64,000 bases of DNA from Vreelandella jeotgali Hwa (GTDB lineage: Bacteria; Pseudomonadota; Gammaproteobacteria; Pseudomonadales; Halomonadaceae). The notes under the pieces were generated by a model. The model did no database searches. It was not told where the DNA came from and worked only from the letters and a program-made list of their open reading frames with translations. Positions 44,401-54,490 of the stretch are shown in pieces. The first letter of the stretch is position 1, and every line of letters starts with the position of its first letter. The translations under genes and the position numbers were made by a program. The stretch is taken from positions 370,494 to 434,493 of the forward strand of contig NZ_AMQY01000023.1 in NCBI RefSeq assembly GCF_000334215.1, read 5' to 3'.

Positions 44401-44636
44401 ATATCCGTGGCCTCCATGTTTTAGCCTCCATCACCCGGGCGAGCCGTCAACAGGTCGGCGAGGGGCGCTATCAATCCCTCCCCGGACGCTATCCACGCCG
44501 GCCCTGGCGTAGAACTACTCTTCGACCTGCCCCGGCTCTTCGAACACAGGTCCGCGATACCGGAAGCGAAACGGCCGCGTTTCATGCTATGTTCAGCGGC
44601 GCGATTCCCTGACCCCGCCCGAGGAGATTCAAGCGC

Positions 44637-46880
44637 GTGCCACGCCGGCGACTCATCACCTGGATTTTTTATCTGACCCTGGCGCTGATCGCGGCGCTGC
44701 TGGGCTACAAGGTTTACCTGAACTTTTTCGAGCAGGATTTTGCCGCTACCCATGCCGTTCAGGTCAAACGGATCGAAACCCTGCTGGATAACCGGGAGCA
44801 CTATCGCTTTGCGGTGTTGGGCAACATCAATAACTCGGTAGGTATCTTTGAACGCAAGATTATCCCGCGGCTTAACCAGGGCGACTACGACTTTGTTATC
44901 TCGGCGGGCAATGCCGTGTCCAGCGGCGGCGAAGACAAGTACCGCGCGCTGTTCGGTACGCTGTCGCACCTGGCGATTCCCTATCTGCTGACCTTCGGCA
45001 CCCACGAGGAAAGCCGCATCGGCGGGTTTCGTTTTTACGATCACTTCGGCCCCTACCATTTCAGCTTCAAGGCCGGGGATACCCGCTTCACGTTCCTCGA
45101 CAGCACCGGCACCACCGACTACGGCTGGCAGCGCCGCTGGCTGGGGGAGCTATTGACCCCCTCCTCGCCCCGCAACCACTTTGTGTTCAGCGCTGCGCCG
45201 CTGTATCCGGTCGACGATACCGGCCCCGGGCAGCTGGACAGCGATGCGCGCCTGCCCGACGAGCTGCGCCGGTCCCTGACCCGACTGCTGGAAGACGCCG
45301 GGGTGGACGCGGTGTTTTCCAGCGAGCTGTCGCTGTTTGATCGTCAGACTCACGGCGATACCGACTACGTGGTCACCGGCGGTGCCGGCGGTCTGGTACT
45401 GGGTCGCGGGCGCAGCCGCTACCACTTTGTTGCCGTGGACGTCGACGGCGATAGCGTAACCATCGAAGAAAAGCCGCTGGATATCGGCCAGCACCCGTTC
45501 TGGCGCACCGCCGAGAGCCTGTGGTTTTTTATCTATTCGCTGTTTTACGTGGGCTATCTCAACTTCATTCTGCTGGTGGCCATCCTGGTGGCGCTGGCGA
45601 TCTGGCTGAAGCGCAAGTTGTTCACCGAGCCGGACTACTACCCGGACTTTGATATCGACCCCGACGCCGACGACGGGACACCGCTGCGCACGGCGCTGTT
45701 CACCAACAACTACCTGCCGTTTATCGGCGGCGTGCCGATTTCCATCGAGCGGCTCAAGCGCGGACTCCAGCAGCTCGGGCATCCACTGTTGATTGTTGCC
45801 CCGCGTTACGGCCAGCCCTCCGCGGCGGATGAAGCCGACGTACTGCGCCTGCGCTCGCTGCTGCCGCTGGGCAAGCATCAGGAGTTCCGCCTGGCGAATG
45901 TCTTCAGCCGGCGGCTGGTGACCCGGGTGCGCCGCTTTGCCCCGGATATCATCCACGTTCATCACCCCTTCTGGATCGGCCGCGCCGGTCAGCTGCTGGG
46001 GCGCCTGCTGCGCGTGCCGGTGGTGTATACCTACCATACCCGCCTGGAACACTACGCCCATTATGTACCGCTGCCGGGGCCGCTGTTCCGCAACTTTATT
46101 TCCCACGCCCTGGTCAAGCGTTTTGCCAACGGCTGCGATGCGGTCATCGTCCCGACCAGCTCGGTAGAGGAATACCTGCGTATTATCGGGGTGAAAAAAC
46201 CGATTTTCGTCCAACCCACGGGCATCGAATACGAACGCTTCGCCCGGGTTGACCGCGACGCCGTTCAGGCGCTGAAAACGCGCCTCGGGCTGGACGACAA
46301 GCGCGTGCTGGTGTCGATCTCGCGGCTGAGCCGGGAAAAGAATATCGGCTTCATGCTCGACGGCCTGCGCCGGCTGCACAATGCCGGCGAGCACGATGCC
46401 CACCTGCTGCTGGTAGGCGAAGGCCAGGACCGCAAGCGCCTGGAAGCGCGCATCCGCACGCTCGGCCTTGAGCGGCACGTCACCCTGGCCGGCGCCGTAG
46501 CGCCGGAGGATATTCCGCTGTACTGCCACACCGCCGAGCTGTTCGTGTTTGCCTCACGTTCGGAAACCCAGGGCATGGTCGTGCTCGAAGCCATGGCGAC
46601 GGGGCTGCCGGTGGTGGTCATCCGTTCCAGCGGCATCGAGGATATCGTCCGCCAGGGCAGCAACGGCTACAAGACCGCCCCGGACACTCAGGCCTGGAGC
46701 CAGGCGGTGGCCGAGCTGCTCGATGACGCCGCCAGGCGCCGGCGCATGGGCCAGCAAGCAGCGGCCTTTGCCGCCGACCACCGTATCGAGCGCTTTGCCC
46801 ACAACGTGCTGCGCGCCTATCGCTATGCGCTGGCGGCCCGGCGCAAGCGCGCCGCGAAAGGCTCGCGCCGGCAGCGCTGA
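44637..46880 (+). CDS. Membrane fusion of a phosphatase-like domain and a GT4 glycosyltransferase
   Basis: 747 residues from a GTG start with GAGGAG upstream. An N-terminal helix (about 7-28) is followed by a calcineurin-like phosphoesterase-type domain (about 45-270) in which the metal-binding positions look altered: LGNINNS, SAGNAVSS and FGTHEE stand where GDxH, GDxxD and GNHE are expected. A second helix lies at about 305-330. The C-terminal GT4/GT-B domain (about 350-735) has NNYLPFIGGVPISIERL, HVHHPFWIGRAG, SRLSREKN and SRSETQGMVVLEAMATGLPV. It may glycosylate a membrane lipid, perhaps a diacylglycerol, which is inference. The N-terminal domain faces the other side of the membrane and is probably non-catalytic. 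Confidence 0.8.
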   Translation: MPRRRLITWIFYLTLALIAALLGYKVYLNFFEQDFAATHAVQVKRIETLLDNREHYRFAVLGNINNSVGIFERKIIPRLNQGDYDFVISAGNAVSSGGEDKYRALFGTLSHLAIPYLLTFGTHEESRIGGFRFYDHFGPYHFSFKAGDTRFTFLDSTGTTDYGWQRRWLGELLTPSSPRNHFVFSAAPLYPVDDTGPGQLDSDARLPDELRRSLTRLLEDAGVDAVFSSELSLFDRQTHGDTDYVVTGGAGGLVLGRGRSRYHFVAVDVDGDSVTIEEKPLDIGQHPFWRTAESLWFFIYSLFYVGYLNFILLVAILVALAIWLKRKLFTEPDYYPDFDIDPDADDGTPLRTALFTNNYLPFIGGVPISIERLKRGLQQLGHPLLIVAPRYGQPSAADEADVLRLRSLLPLGKHQEFRLANVFSRRLVTRVRRFAPDIIHVHHPFWIGRAGQLLGRLLRVPVVYTYHTRLEHYAHYVPLPGPLFRNFISHALVKRFANGCDAVIVPTSSVEEYLRIIGVKKPIFVQPTGIEYERFARVDRDAVQALKTRLGLDDKRVLVSISRLSREKNIGFMLDGLRRLHNAGEHDAHLLLVGEGQDRKRLEARIRTLGLERHVTLAGAVAPEDIPLYCHTAELFVFASRSETQGMVVLEAMATGLPVVVIRSSGIEDIVRQGSNGYKTAPDTQAWSQAVAELLDDAARRRRMGQQAAAFAADHRIERFAHNVLRAYRYALAARRKRAAKGSRRQR

Positions 46881-46893
46881 TACCCGGCGCCGG

Positions 46894-49800
46894 TCAGTCG
46901 TCTTCCGCCACGGCAATACGGAACCAGAGCGCGTAGAGCGCGGGCACAAACAGCAGCGTAATCAGCGTGCCCGCCGCAACACCGCCAATGAGGACAAAGG
47001 CCAGCGGCCCCCAGAAGCTGTCCAGGGTCAGCGGAATAAACGCAAAAATCGCCGCCAGCGCGGTAAGCACCACCGGCCGGGCGCGTTGCACGCCGGCTTC
47101 GACCACCGCCTCGCGCAGCGACAGACCCTGGTAACGATTGTCGTCGACCTGCTGGGTCAGAATCAGGGTATTGCGCATCAGAATCCCCGCCAGCCCGATC
47201 AGCCCCAGCATGGCCACAAAGCCGAACGGCTGGCCGAACAGCAACAGCGCGCCCACCGCGCCGATCAGGCCCAGCGGCGCCGTTGCCACCACCATGAAGG
47301 TGCCGGCAAACGAGCGCATCTGCAGCATGATGAACGTCAGCATGAGGATGACCATCAGCGGTTGCAGCGCCTTGATCGACGCCTCGGCCTTCGACGACTG
47401 TTCCACCGAGCCGCCGATTTCCAGGCGGTAATCTTCGGGCAGGTCGCGGCGTAGCGACGCCAGCGAGTCCCAGACATCAAAGCTGACGTCCTTGGCCTGG
47501 GCGCCTTCCACCTCGGCGTTGACGGCAACAAAGGGTTCGCGGTTGTAGCGCTTGATCACCGGCTGCTCAAAGGTCACGTCCAGTTCGCCCAGCTGGGTCA
47601 GCGGTACGCGCTTGCCGTCTGCGGTCTGCACTTCGAGACTTTCCAAAGTGGCCACGTCGTCCGCCTCGGCACGCCCCACGGCGGGCACCAGACGGATGCC
47701 GTCGCGCAGCCGGGTAATGGTTACACCGTCAAGCTGAAACTGCAGCTGACGCGCCACGTCGTCGGGCGACAGTCCCAGCAGGCGCAGCCGGTGGCTATCC
47801 ATGTCCAGGTGCACCGCGGGCACTCGGCCGTCCCAGGCCAGGTGCGGGTCACGCGTTGCCGGGTGCTCGGCGAATATCCGGCGCACATCGTGGGCAATAT
47901 CGCGCAGCCGATCGGTATCGGGGCCCATGACGCGCACGCTCACCGGCCATTCCACCGGCGGGCCGTACAGCAGCGTTTCCACCCGCACCCGAGCTTCGGG
48001 AAATTCGCCGTTATCCACGTGCCGGTTGAGCGTTTTGATCAGCGCATCCCGGGCGTCGATATCGTCGGCCACGGCAATCAGCTTGGCGAAGGCGGGATTG
48101 GGCTGTTCAGGGCTCGCCGAGATGAAAAACCGTGGCGCGCCGCGGCCGATATACGCCGACATCGACGCCACGCCGTCGGCCGCGTCGATAAGCTGTTCCA
48201 GCCGCCGCGCGGTGGCGTCGGTCGCTTCGATGGCGGTGCCTTCGGGATGGTCGATGCTGACCAGCACTTCAAGGCGGTCCGACGCGGGGAAAAACTGCTT
48301 TTCCACCGGCCCGGCCATACCGGCTACCGCGAGCAGGAGCAGGGCAAGCGTCGTGCCCACCACGGTTTTGCGATAGCGCACGCAGGCGCTGACACCCCGG
48401 CGCAGCCGCCGATAATGGGCAGACTGATAGGCGTTCTCTTCGGTTGTGGCCCGCTTGTGGCGCGCCGGCATCAGCTTGACGCCCAGGTAGGGGGTAAACA
48501 CCACCGCCACCAGCCAGGACAGCGGCAGCGCGATCGCCAGCACCCAGAAAATGTTGCCGGCGTATTCGCCCACGTTGGAACGCGCAAAGCCGATGGGCAC
48601 AAAGCCGGCCACCGTGACCAGGGTGCCGAACAGCATCGGCGCGGCGGTGACTTTCCAGGCGTGGGAGGCCGCGCTCACTCGATCCCAGCCCTGCTCCATC
48701 TTCACCATCATCATCTCGATGGCGATGATGGCATCGTCCACCAGCAGCCCCAGGGCGATAATCAGCGCACCCAGCGTTACCCGGTCGAGATTGATGCCCA
48801 TGGCTTTCATGACCACAAACGTCATGGCCAGCGTCACCGGAATGGCGATCCCCACCACCACGCCGGCGCGCAGCCCGACCGCCACCATGGTGACCAGCAT
48901 GACCACCACCACGGCGACCAGGAACTTCACCTGAAACAGATTCACCGCGCCGGCAATGGCGTCGGCCTGGTTGGTCATCACATCCAGGGAGATACCCAGC
49001 GGCAGCCGCTCGCTTTCCTGTTCCCAGAAGTCGTCCAGGCGCTCGCCGAAGGCCAGGCCGTTTTCGCCGTCGCGCATGACCACGCCCAGCAGCAGCGCGT
49101 CCTTTTCAAAGGCGCGCACCATGAAATCGGGCGGGTCTTCATAGCCCCGCGTTACGCTGGCGAGATCCCCCAGCCGTATCAGCTGCCCGTCAATACGAAT
49201 CGGCACATCGGCCAGCGCCTCGGGATTGGAAAGGTCGCTGCCCAGGCGCAGATAGACGCGGGGCCCGCCGGTTTCCAGGTAGCCGGCGGGCAAGAGTTTG
49301 TTGTGCGCTTCAATGGCGTCAAAGACGTCCCCGGGGGCAATGCCCAGGCTTTGTAAGCGCGGCATGTCAAAGTCGATCTGCACCCGCTCATCGCGTTCGC
49401 CCAGCACCTCGGCGCGGTTGACGCCGTCCACGCGCTGCAATCGGTCGCGTATCCCCTCGGCTTCGCGGAGCATCTCGCGCATGGACAGATCCGGGGCGGT
49501 CAGCGCCACCAGCGAGAAGTACACGTCGCCGAAGTCTTCGTTGATAATCGGCCCGATCACGCCGTCGGGCAGCTCATCGGTGGCGTCCTGCATGCGCCGG
49601 CGCACCTGATAAAAGCGCTGGGGCACCGCCTCGCCGGGCGTGGACTCCTCGAACTCGATCTGCATATCGGCGCGCCCGGGGCGAATGGTGGTCTCGACCC
49701 GATCGAGGTTGTCGACCGCCTGTATCTGCTTTTCCAGCGGATCGGCGACGTGGTTCTGAATCTCTTCCGGCGTGGCCCCTGGCCAGACCGCCGACACCAT

Positions 49801-49944
49801 CATCACGCGCATGGTGAAGTCGGGGTCCTCCGCGCGTCCCATGGAGACAAAGGCATATAGCCCGGCGAGCAGCGCCACCAGCAGAAAGAACAGCGTAACC
49901 GAGCGCTCGCGCACCGCCAGCGCCGAGAGGTTGGGAAAACTCAC
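46894..49944 (-). CDS. RND-family efflux pump inner-membrane protein
   Basis: 1016 residues, the usual RND length, with 12 membrane helices and two large periplasmic loops. Recognisable segments include MMVSAVWPGATPEEIQNHV, ALIIALGLLVDDAIIAIEMM (with the proton-relay aspartates) and GLIGLAGILMRNTLILTQQV. It resembles the AcrB-related HAE-1 pumps of the VexF/TriC/MexK branch. It exports drugs or other hydrophobic compounds with the adaptor encoded just upstream; its ATG overlaps the adaptor stop. No outer-membrane channel gene is adjacent. Confidence 0.93.
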   Translation of the reverse strand: MSFPNLSALAVRERSVTLFFLLVALLAGLYAFVSMGRAEDPDFTMRVMMVSAVWPGATPEEIQNHVADPLEKQIQAVDNLDRVETTIRPGRADMQIEFEESTPGEAVPQRFYQVRRRMQDATDELPDGVIGPIINEDFGDVYFSLVALTAPDLSMREMLREAEGIRDRLQRVDGVNRAEVLGERDERVQIDFDMPRLQSLGIAPGDVFDAIEAHNKLLPAGYLETGGPRVYLRLGSDLSNPEALADVPIRIDGQLIRLGDLASVTRGYEDPPDFMVRAFEKDALLLGVVMRDGENGLAFGERLDDFWEQESERLPLGISLDVMTNQADAIAGAVNLFQVKFLVAVVVVMLVTMVAVGLRAGVVVGIAIPVTLAMTFVVMKAMGINLDRVTLGALIIALGLLVDDAIIAIEMMMVKMEQGWDRVSAASHAWKVTAAPMLFGTLVTVAGFVPIGFARSNVGEYAGNIFWVLAIALPLSWLVAVVFTPYLGVKLMPARHKRATTEENAYQSAHYRRLRRGVSACVRYRKTVVGTTLALLLLAVAGMAGPVEKQFFPASDRLEVLVSIDHPEGTAIEATDATARRLEQLIDAADGVASMSAYIGRGAPRFFISASPEQPNPAFAKLIAVADDIDARDALIKTLNRHVDNGEFPEARVRVETLLYGPPVEWPVSVRVMGPDTDRLRDIAHDVRRIFAEHPATRDPHLAWDGRVPAVHLDMDSHRLRLLGLSPDDVARQLQFQLDGVTITRLRDGIRLVPAVGRAEADDVATLESLEVQTADGKRVPLTQLGELDVTFEQPVIKRYNREPFVAVNAEVEGAQAKDVSFDVWDSLASLRRDLPEDYRLEIGGSVEQSSKAEASIKALQPLMVILMLTFIMLQMRSFAGTFMVVATAPLGLIGAVGALLLFGQPFGFVAMLGLIGLAGILMRNTLILTQQVDDNRYQGLSLREAVVEAGVQRARPVVLTALAAIFAFIPLTLDSFWGPLAFVLIGGVAAGTLITLLFVPALYALWFRIAVAEDD

Positions 49945-51044
49945 GATGCCGACTCCTCATTGGCGTCTGCGGCCTCGGTCTCAAGCGCCTCCACCGGCAT
50001 GTCCAGCGTCAGCAGATGGGTGCCCAGGGCAATCACGTCCATCCCGGCATCCAGCGCTTCGCCGCTGACCAACGCCCGATCGCGCTGCATGCGAGCCACG
50101 TCTACCGCCAGGGTTTGCGCTTTGCCGTCCACGATATGCCACACCTGCGCGCCCTCACCGCGTTCATCGACGGCGGCCGCCGGCACGCGGTAAAGCACCG
50201 GCGTATCGGCGGACCCGGCCAACTGGGCAGGGGCGGTAGCAAAGCGGGTCCTGACGACTTCGCCCAGCCCCGGCGCATCCGGCAGCGACTCGGCCAGCCG
50301 GTAACGCGCCTGCCAGGTGCGGCTGGCCGGATCCACCGAGCCGGCAACTTCCCGACGCTCCAGGCCGATGCGTTTGCCCTCCAGCAGCAGTTCACCCGAC
50401 GCCGGCGGGCGCACATCCGACGGAAAGGCCACCTCGACTTCCCGGGCGCCGGCGCGGGCCAGCTGCGCAACCGGCTGGCCGGTATCCACTATCTGCCCCG
50501 GTTCGCCGCTGACCCGAGTCAACAGGCCGTCATCCTCGGCGCGCAATGTGGCGTAGTCCAAGGCGTTTTGCGCCTGCTCCACGCGCGTGCGGGCCGCCTC
50601 CTGCTCGGCATCGGCCTGCCGGGCCGAGAGTTTGGCGCGGTCAAACGCCTGTTGGCTGAGATAGTCACGCTGAAACATCTTGCGGTCGCGCTCGAGATCG
50701 GCCTGAGCCACGGCCGCCGACGCGCTGGCAGACGCCAGCTCGGCCTGAGCGCCGGTGAGAGACTCGCGCAGATCGCTGTCGTCCAGGGTAAACAGCACGT
50801 CGCCACTGGTCACTTTTTCGCCCGAATCGACCTCGCGGGTGGCGATTCGGCCGCTGACCTGAAAGGCCTGGGGCGTTTCGTAGCGGGCGCGGATCACCCC
50901 GGTCAAGCGGATGGTGGGGGCTTTTACGGTGTCTACCGGGGCGGTTTTCACCCGCCGCGGACCGGCGGTGTCATCGCGGCTGGACGAATCGCCGCAGCCC
51001 GTCAGCAGAAGTGCGATACACAGGAAGGCAGCTGGTTTACGCAT
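49941..51044 (-). CDS. RND efflux periplasmic adaptor lipoprotein
   Basis: 367 residues. The lipobox LLTGC (about 13-17) gives a lipid-anchored adaptor. A barrel-sandwich/lipoyl half (VSGRIATREVDSGEKVTSGD) encloses a coiled-coil hairpin of about 80 residues, and the second half motif LLTRVSGEPGQIVDTGQPVA closes it. This is the membrane-fusion protein plan. The frame opens 22 codons earlier, but the ATG at MRKPAAF begins the signal. It bridges the RND pump to an outer-membrane channel. Confidence 0.92.
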   Translation of the reverse strand: MRKPAAFLCIALLLTGCGDSSSRDDTAGPRRVKTAPVDTVKAPTIRLTGVIRARYETPQAFQVSGRIATREVDSGEKVTSGDVLFTLDDSDLRESLTGAQAELASASASAAVAQADLERDRKMFQRDYLSQQAFDRAKLSARQADAEQEAARTRVEQAQNALDYATLRAEDDGLLTRVSGEPGQIVDTGQPVAQLARAGAREVEVAFPSDVRPPASGELLLEGKRIGLERREVAGSVDPASRTWQARYRLAESLPDAPGLGEVVRTRFATAPAQLAGSADTPVLYRVPAAAVDERGEGAQVWHIVDGKAQTLAVDVARMQRDRALVSGEALDAGMDVIALGTHLLTLDMPVEALETEAADANEESAS

Positions 51045-51127
51045 GGGACGTCTCTTGGGCCGGCTTGGGTCGAAAATACCAGAATAAATCAAACGGTCGT
51101 TTATTAACACGCCATCGGTTAATACGC

Positions 51128-52051
51128 TTACGACAGCCAGGCATACACCTGCTGACGCGAATAGCAGACAAAGCCGGCCGCCTGATACAGCCGGCGGGCG
51201 GGCGTATTGGTCATGTCCACCGAGAGCAGCAGCCGTTGCGCGCCGGCGTTGCGAGCCTCGGCAAAGGCGGCATTGAGCACCGCCTGGCCCAGCCCCTGAC
51301 CACGAGCCGCCGGCACCAGCCCCATCAGCAACAGCTCCATGCCTTGCACCTCCGGACGCGGCGCCAGCAGCAACACGCCGGCCGGCGCGGCATCACCGCT
51401 CGCTGATGTTTGTATAACCCGCCAGTGGGCCGGCGCCTGCTCATCCTGCTGAAGGAAGCCGGCCAGCAGCGCTTCGGCATCCAGGACGTCGCATAGCGCC
51501 ACGCAGTCCAGCGAGTCCTGCTGCACCGCGTCCAGCAGTGCCAGCTGCCGCGCGCTGTCCAGGCTATCCCAGGGCCGCTGGCGGATCGCCGGGGCCTCGG
51601 GCAGCGTGCCGGCATCGGGCACCGGGGCGGTGAGATATTCCAGCGGTGCCACCAGCGTCATACCGGCGCTTTCCAGCGCCCGGGCGGCGTCGCTCTGGTC
51701 GGGGGTGAGCACCGTCTGACAGAGCCTGAAGCCCTGTTCCGCGACCCAGCGGCGCGCATCGGCCAGCAGCGCGGCCGCCCGCTGCCCCGTGGCGTCGGAC
51801 TGCCACAGCTGGGCCATGTTGCCGGGCAGCGGCTGCACCCAGAGCGCGGCCTCGAGCTCACCGTCCTGCAGCACAACCCTGAGTCCGTCCCAGTCGTGAT
51901 CCGGCGCTTCAAGATGGGCATCAATGGCCTGCGCCAGCTCGCGGCGGCCGGCGGTGTGGCTGGCGGCCGCCAGCTGCATGACAGCCTGACGGCGTAACAT
52001 CAGCGGGCAGGGCTCAACCGTCTCGGGGGCGTCATCGGGGGCTGGGGTCAC
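51128..52051 (-). CDS. GNAT-family acetyltransferase
   Basis: 307 residues from a GTG with AGGAG eight bases upstream. The C-terminal half is a GNAT domain: MGLVPAARGQGLGQAVLNAA holds the acetyl-CoA pyrophosphate loop, and NTPARRLYQAAGFVCYSRQ closes the fold. The N-terminal half looks like a degenerate second GNAT unit with its own FRLCQTVLTPDQSDAARALE segment, so this is a two-domain form. The acceptor cannot be told from sequence. It is the next gene upstream of the efflux adaptor on the same strand, with an 83-base gap. Confidence 0.82.
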   Translation of the reverse strand: MTPAPDDAPETVEPCPLMLRRQAVMQLAAASHTAGRRELAQAIDAHLEAPDHDWDGLRVVLQDGELEAALWVQPLPGNMAQLWQSDATGQRAAALLADARRWVAEQGFRLCQTVLTPDQSDAARALESAGMTLVAPLEYLTAPVPDAGTLPEAPAIRQRPWDSLDSARQLALLDAVQQDSLDCVALCDVLDAEALLAGFLQQDEQAPAHWRVIQTSASGDAAPAGVLLLAPRPEVQGMELLLMGLVPAARGQGLGQAVLNAAFAEARNAGAQRLLLSVDMTNTPARRLYQAAGFVCYSRQQVYAWLS

Positions 52052-52208
52052 GCGGGCATCTCCTGACTCTCAAGGGCATACAAAGCATCAAGGCATACGC
52101 AAAATAAACCGCACGAGCGGGTATCCGCGCCTTGAATCCGGGGGGTATCGCCTGCACATAGTAGCTAAATCTACCGTCTTATCAGAACCGCTTTTTCAGA
52201 GATATATC

Positions 52209-53192
52209 ATGCCGATTATTGATCCGCGTACCGGCGAAGCGCTGACCGGCCCGCTCGACTCGTCCAGCCCATCCGCTGATACGGCCGCACCGCAGCCCGG
52301 CGCTCCGGGTGGCGAAGGCGCTGCCGCCTCGGGAGAGCTGCGCCGCGAAGACGTCATTATCGACGCCGACGCCGGCAACATTCAGCAGGTGCTGGAGGCC
52401 TCGATGCAGGTGCCGGTGCTGCTGGACTGCCGGGCCCCCGGGAATGAGTCGTGCCAGACGCTGACCCCGGTGCTGGAAAAGCTCGCCGTGGAATACCGCG
52501 GGGCGTTCATTCTGGCCAAACTCGACGTCGAGACTCATGCGGAAATCGGCGGCCAGCTGGGGGTGCAATCGGTGCCCGACGTCAAACTCGTCAGCCAGGG
52601 CGGCCTGGTGGACAGCTTTAACGGCGCGCTGCCGGAAAAGGACATCCGTGAATGGCTGGGCCGCTACTTCCAGCCGCCGGAAGACGCCCCGGCCAGCCCC
52701 GAGGAGCAGGCCGACGCCGCGCTCGAGGCCGGCGATGCCGCCGGTGCCCGTGAGATCTACCAGACGCTGATGGAGCAGTATCCCGAGCACTATGCCTACC
52801 AGGTCAGCCTGGCGCGCGCCCTGGTCGCCGAAGGCCGCGCCGAGGATGCCCGGGGCGTGCTGGAAAACCTGCCGCCGGAAGAACGCGACGCCGCGCCGGC
52901 GCGAGGCGTACGCGCCAGCATCGAGTTCGGTGAGCGCGCCCTGCCCCACGCCGAGATCGAGGCGCTGGGCGAGCGTGACGACAGCGAAGCGCGCTTCCAG
53001 CGTGCCCTGCGCCAGCTCGCCGACGGCCAGTACGAGGCCGGGCTGGAAGGCCTGCTGCGGCTGATGCAAAGCGACCGGAGCTACGGCGACGACGCCGCGC
53101 GCAAAACGCTGCTGCAGGTATTCGATGCCCTGGGCGCCGATCATCCGCTGACCGTGGCCTATCGGCGCCGGCTGTTCGCGCTGCTGTACTAG
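52209..53192 (+). CDS. cnoX: CnoX/YbbN-like thioredoxin-TPR co-chaperone
   Basis: 327 residues. A glycine/proline/alanine-rich N-terminus (about 15-45) precedes a thioredoxin fold (48-160). The usual CxxC is missing; CRAPGNESC stands in its place, close to the SxxC-type arrangement of E. coli CnoX. A TPR-like region of about 165 residues follows (DAALEAGDAAGAREIYQTL onward). CnoX holds unfolded proteins under chlorine stress and hands them to DnaK or GroEL. The gene name is given by family similarity and architecture. Confidence 0.85.
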   Translation: MPIIDPRTGEALTGPLDSSSPSADTAAPQPGAPGGEGAAASGELRREDVIIDADAGNIQQVLEASMQVPVLLDCRAPGNESCQTLTPVLEKLAVEYRGAFILAKLDVETHAEIGGQLGVQSVPDVKLVSQGGLVDSFNGALPEKDIREWLGRYFQPPEDAPASPEEQADAALEAGDAAGAREIYQTLMEQYPEHYAYQVSLARALVAEGRAEDARGVLENLPPEERDAAPARGVRASIEFGERALPHAEIEALGERDDSEARFQRALRQLADGQYEAGLEGLLRLMQSDRSYGDDAARKTLLQVFDALGADHPLTVAYRRRLFALLY

Positions 53193-53217
53193 CCGCGACG
53201 ATGGACGGGCCGGCGGC

Positions 53218-54381
53218 TCAGCCGCCGAGCAGGGCGTCCATGCGTGCGAGCGCGGCGTCGAGCTGGGTCGCCGTGGTGCCGAAATTGAGCCGCACAAAGC
53301 CGGGATGACCAAAGTCCGCGCCGTCCGATAGCGCCACCCCGGCGCGTTCCAGCAGCGCCTGCTGGGGCGAATCTCCCAGGCCCGCGTCGCGCATGTCGAG
53401 CCAGGCCAGATAGGTAGACTCGGGGGCGCTCATGCGCACCCCCGGCCACCGTGCGACGTAGCCGGCAATCCGGGTGCGATGGCCGCGTAGCGTCTCCAGC
53501 AGCGCCTGACGCCAGGGCTCGCCGTCGGTGTAGGCGGCTTCGGCCGCGACCAGCCCCAGGACGTTGCAGTCGGGAATCAGCCCGCTGGCGGCATGCTGAA
53601 AGCGCTGGCGCAGCGCCGGGTCGGGAATCACCGCGCAGGCGGTGCTCAGGCCGGCCAGGTTGAACGTCTTGGACGGCGCCCAGAGCGTCACGGTGCGCGC
53701 AGCGAGTTCGGGGAAAGCGACCGCCAGCGGCCGGTGGCTTGCACCTTCATCCAGCAGCAGGTCACAGTGCAGCTCATCGGAGACCACGTAGAGGTCATGG
53801 CGCACCACCAGCTCGGCCAGCCCGGCCAGCTCGTCTTCGCGCCACACCCGCCCGGTGGGGTTGTGCGGCTGGCACCAGAGCAGCAGCCGGGTTTTCGGGG
53901 TGATGGCGGCTTCCAGCGCGGCGAGGTCCAGCCGCCAGTCGCCGTCGGGAGTGTCCGGCGGCGTCAGCGCGGCCTGCTGCGTCAGCCGCTCGGTGTGCGG
54001 CGCCACGCTCAAAAATGGCGGGTAGATCGGGGTCACGGTCAAAATGCCGTCGCCGGGTTCGGTCAACGCCAGGCTGGCCAGGTGCAGCGCGGGCACCACG
54101 CCGGGCAGCCACTGCTGCCATTCGGGCTCGATAGCCCAGCCGTAGTGCTCCCGGCTCCAGTCGCACAGCGCGGTTTTGAGGCTGACGGGCACCTGGCCAT
54201 AGCCGTAAATACCGTGGTCAACGCGACGCTGCAGCGCGTCGATCACCTCGGGCGGCGAACGAAAGTCCATGTCCGCTACCCAAAGCGGCAGGACATCGTC
54301 AGCGTAGCGGTGCCATTTCTTGGATGGCCAGCCACCCTCGGGGTCGCGCCGTTCAACCGGCGTGGCAAAATCAAACGCCAT
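53218..54381 (-). CDS. patB: PatB/MalY-type PLP-dependent C-S lyase
   Basis: 387 residues of a fold-type I aminotransferase. The start DFATPVERRDPEGG and WVADMDFRSPPEVIDAL are typical of MalY/PatB cystathionine beta-lyases. The PLP lysine is in WAPSKTFNLAGL, and WCQPHNPTGRVW is the usual cofactor-binding segment. It likely splits cystathionine or other cysteine conjugates into pyruvate, ammonia and a thiol. The ATG six bases after GAGAGG was chosen over one two codons earlier that abuts the site. Confidence 0.9.
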   Translation of the reverse strand: MAFDFATPVERRDPEGGWPSKKWHRYADDVLPLWVADMDFRSPPEVIDALQRRVDHGIYGYGQVPVSLKTALCDWSREHYGWAIEPEWQQWLPGVVPALHLASLALTEPGDGILTVTPIYPPFLSVAPHTERLTQQAALTPPDTPDGDWRLDLAALEAAITPKTRLLLWCQPHNPTGRVWREDELAGLAELVVRHDLYVVSDELHCDLLLDEGASHRPLAVAFPELAARTVTLWAPSKTFNLAGLSTACAVIPDPALRQRFQHAASGLIPDCNVLGLVAAEAAYTDGEPWRQALLETLRGHRTRIAGYVARWPGVRMSAPESTYLAWLDMRDAGLGDSPQQALLERAGVALSDGADFGHPGFVRLNFGTTATQLDAALARMDALLGG

Positions 54382-54490
54382 GATCATCCTCTCTGTTACG
54401 CAAAAGCCGATAGTCAACGGTGTCACAAAGGCACCGCCACGGCCATTATTCCCCAACCCGTTGCCGTCGGGAACCGTCAGGAGCCACTTT

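Noticed and set aside
45150..46529. Minus-strand open frame of about 460 codons
   Set aside because: Antisense to the phosphatase-like/glycosyltransferase gene, whose GT4 motifs are convincing.
47791..49356. Plus-strand open frame of about 520 codons
   Set aside because: Antisense to the RND pump and composed of histidine- and glycine-rich low-complexity sequence.
50016..51107. Plus-strand open frame of about 360 codons
   Set aside because: Antisense to the efflux adaptor, which has a lipobox and clear family motifs.
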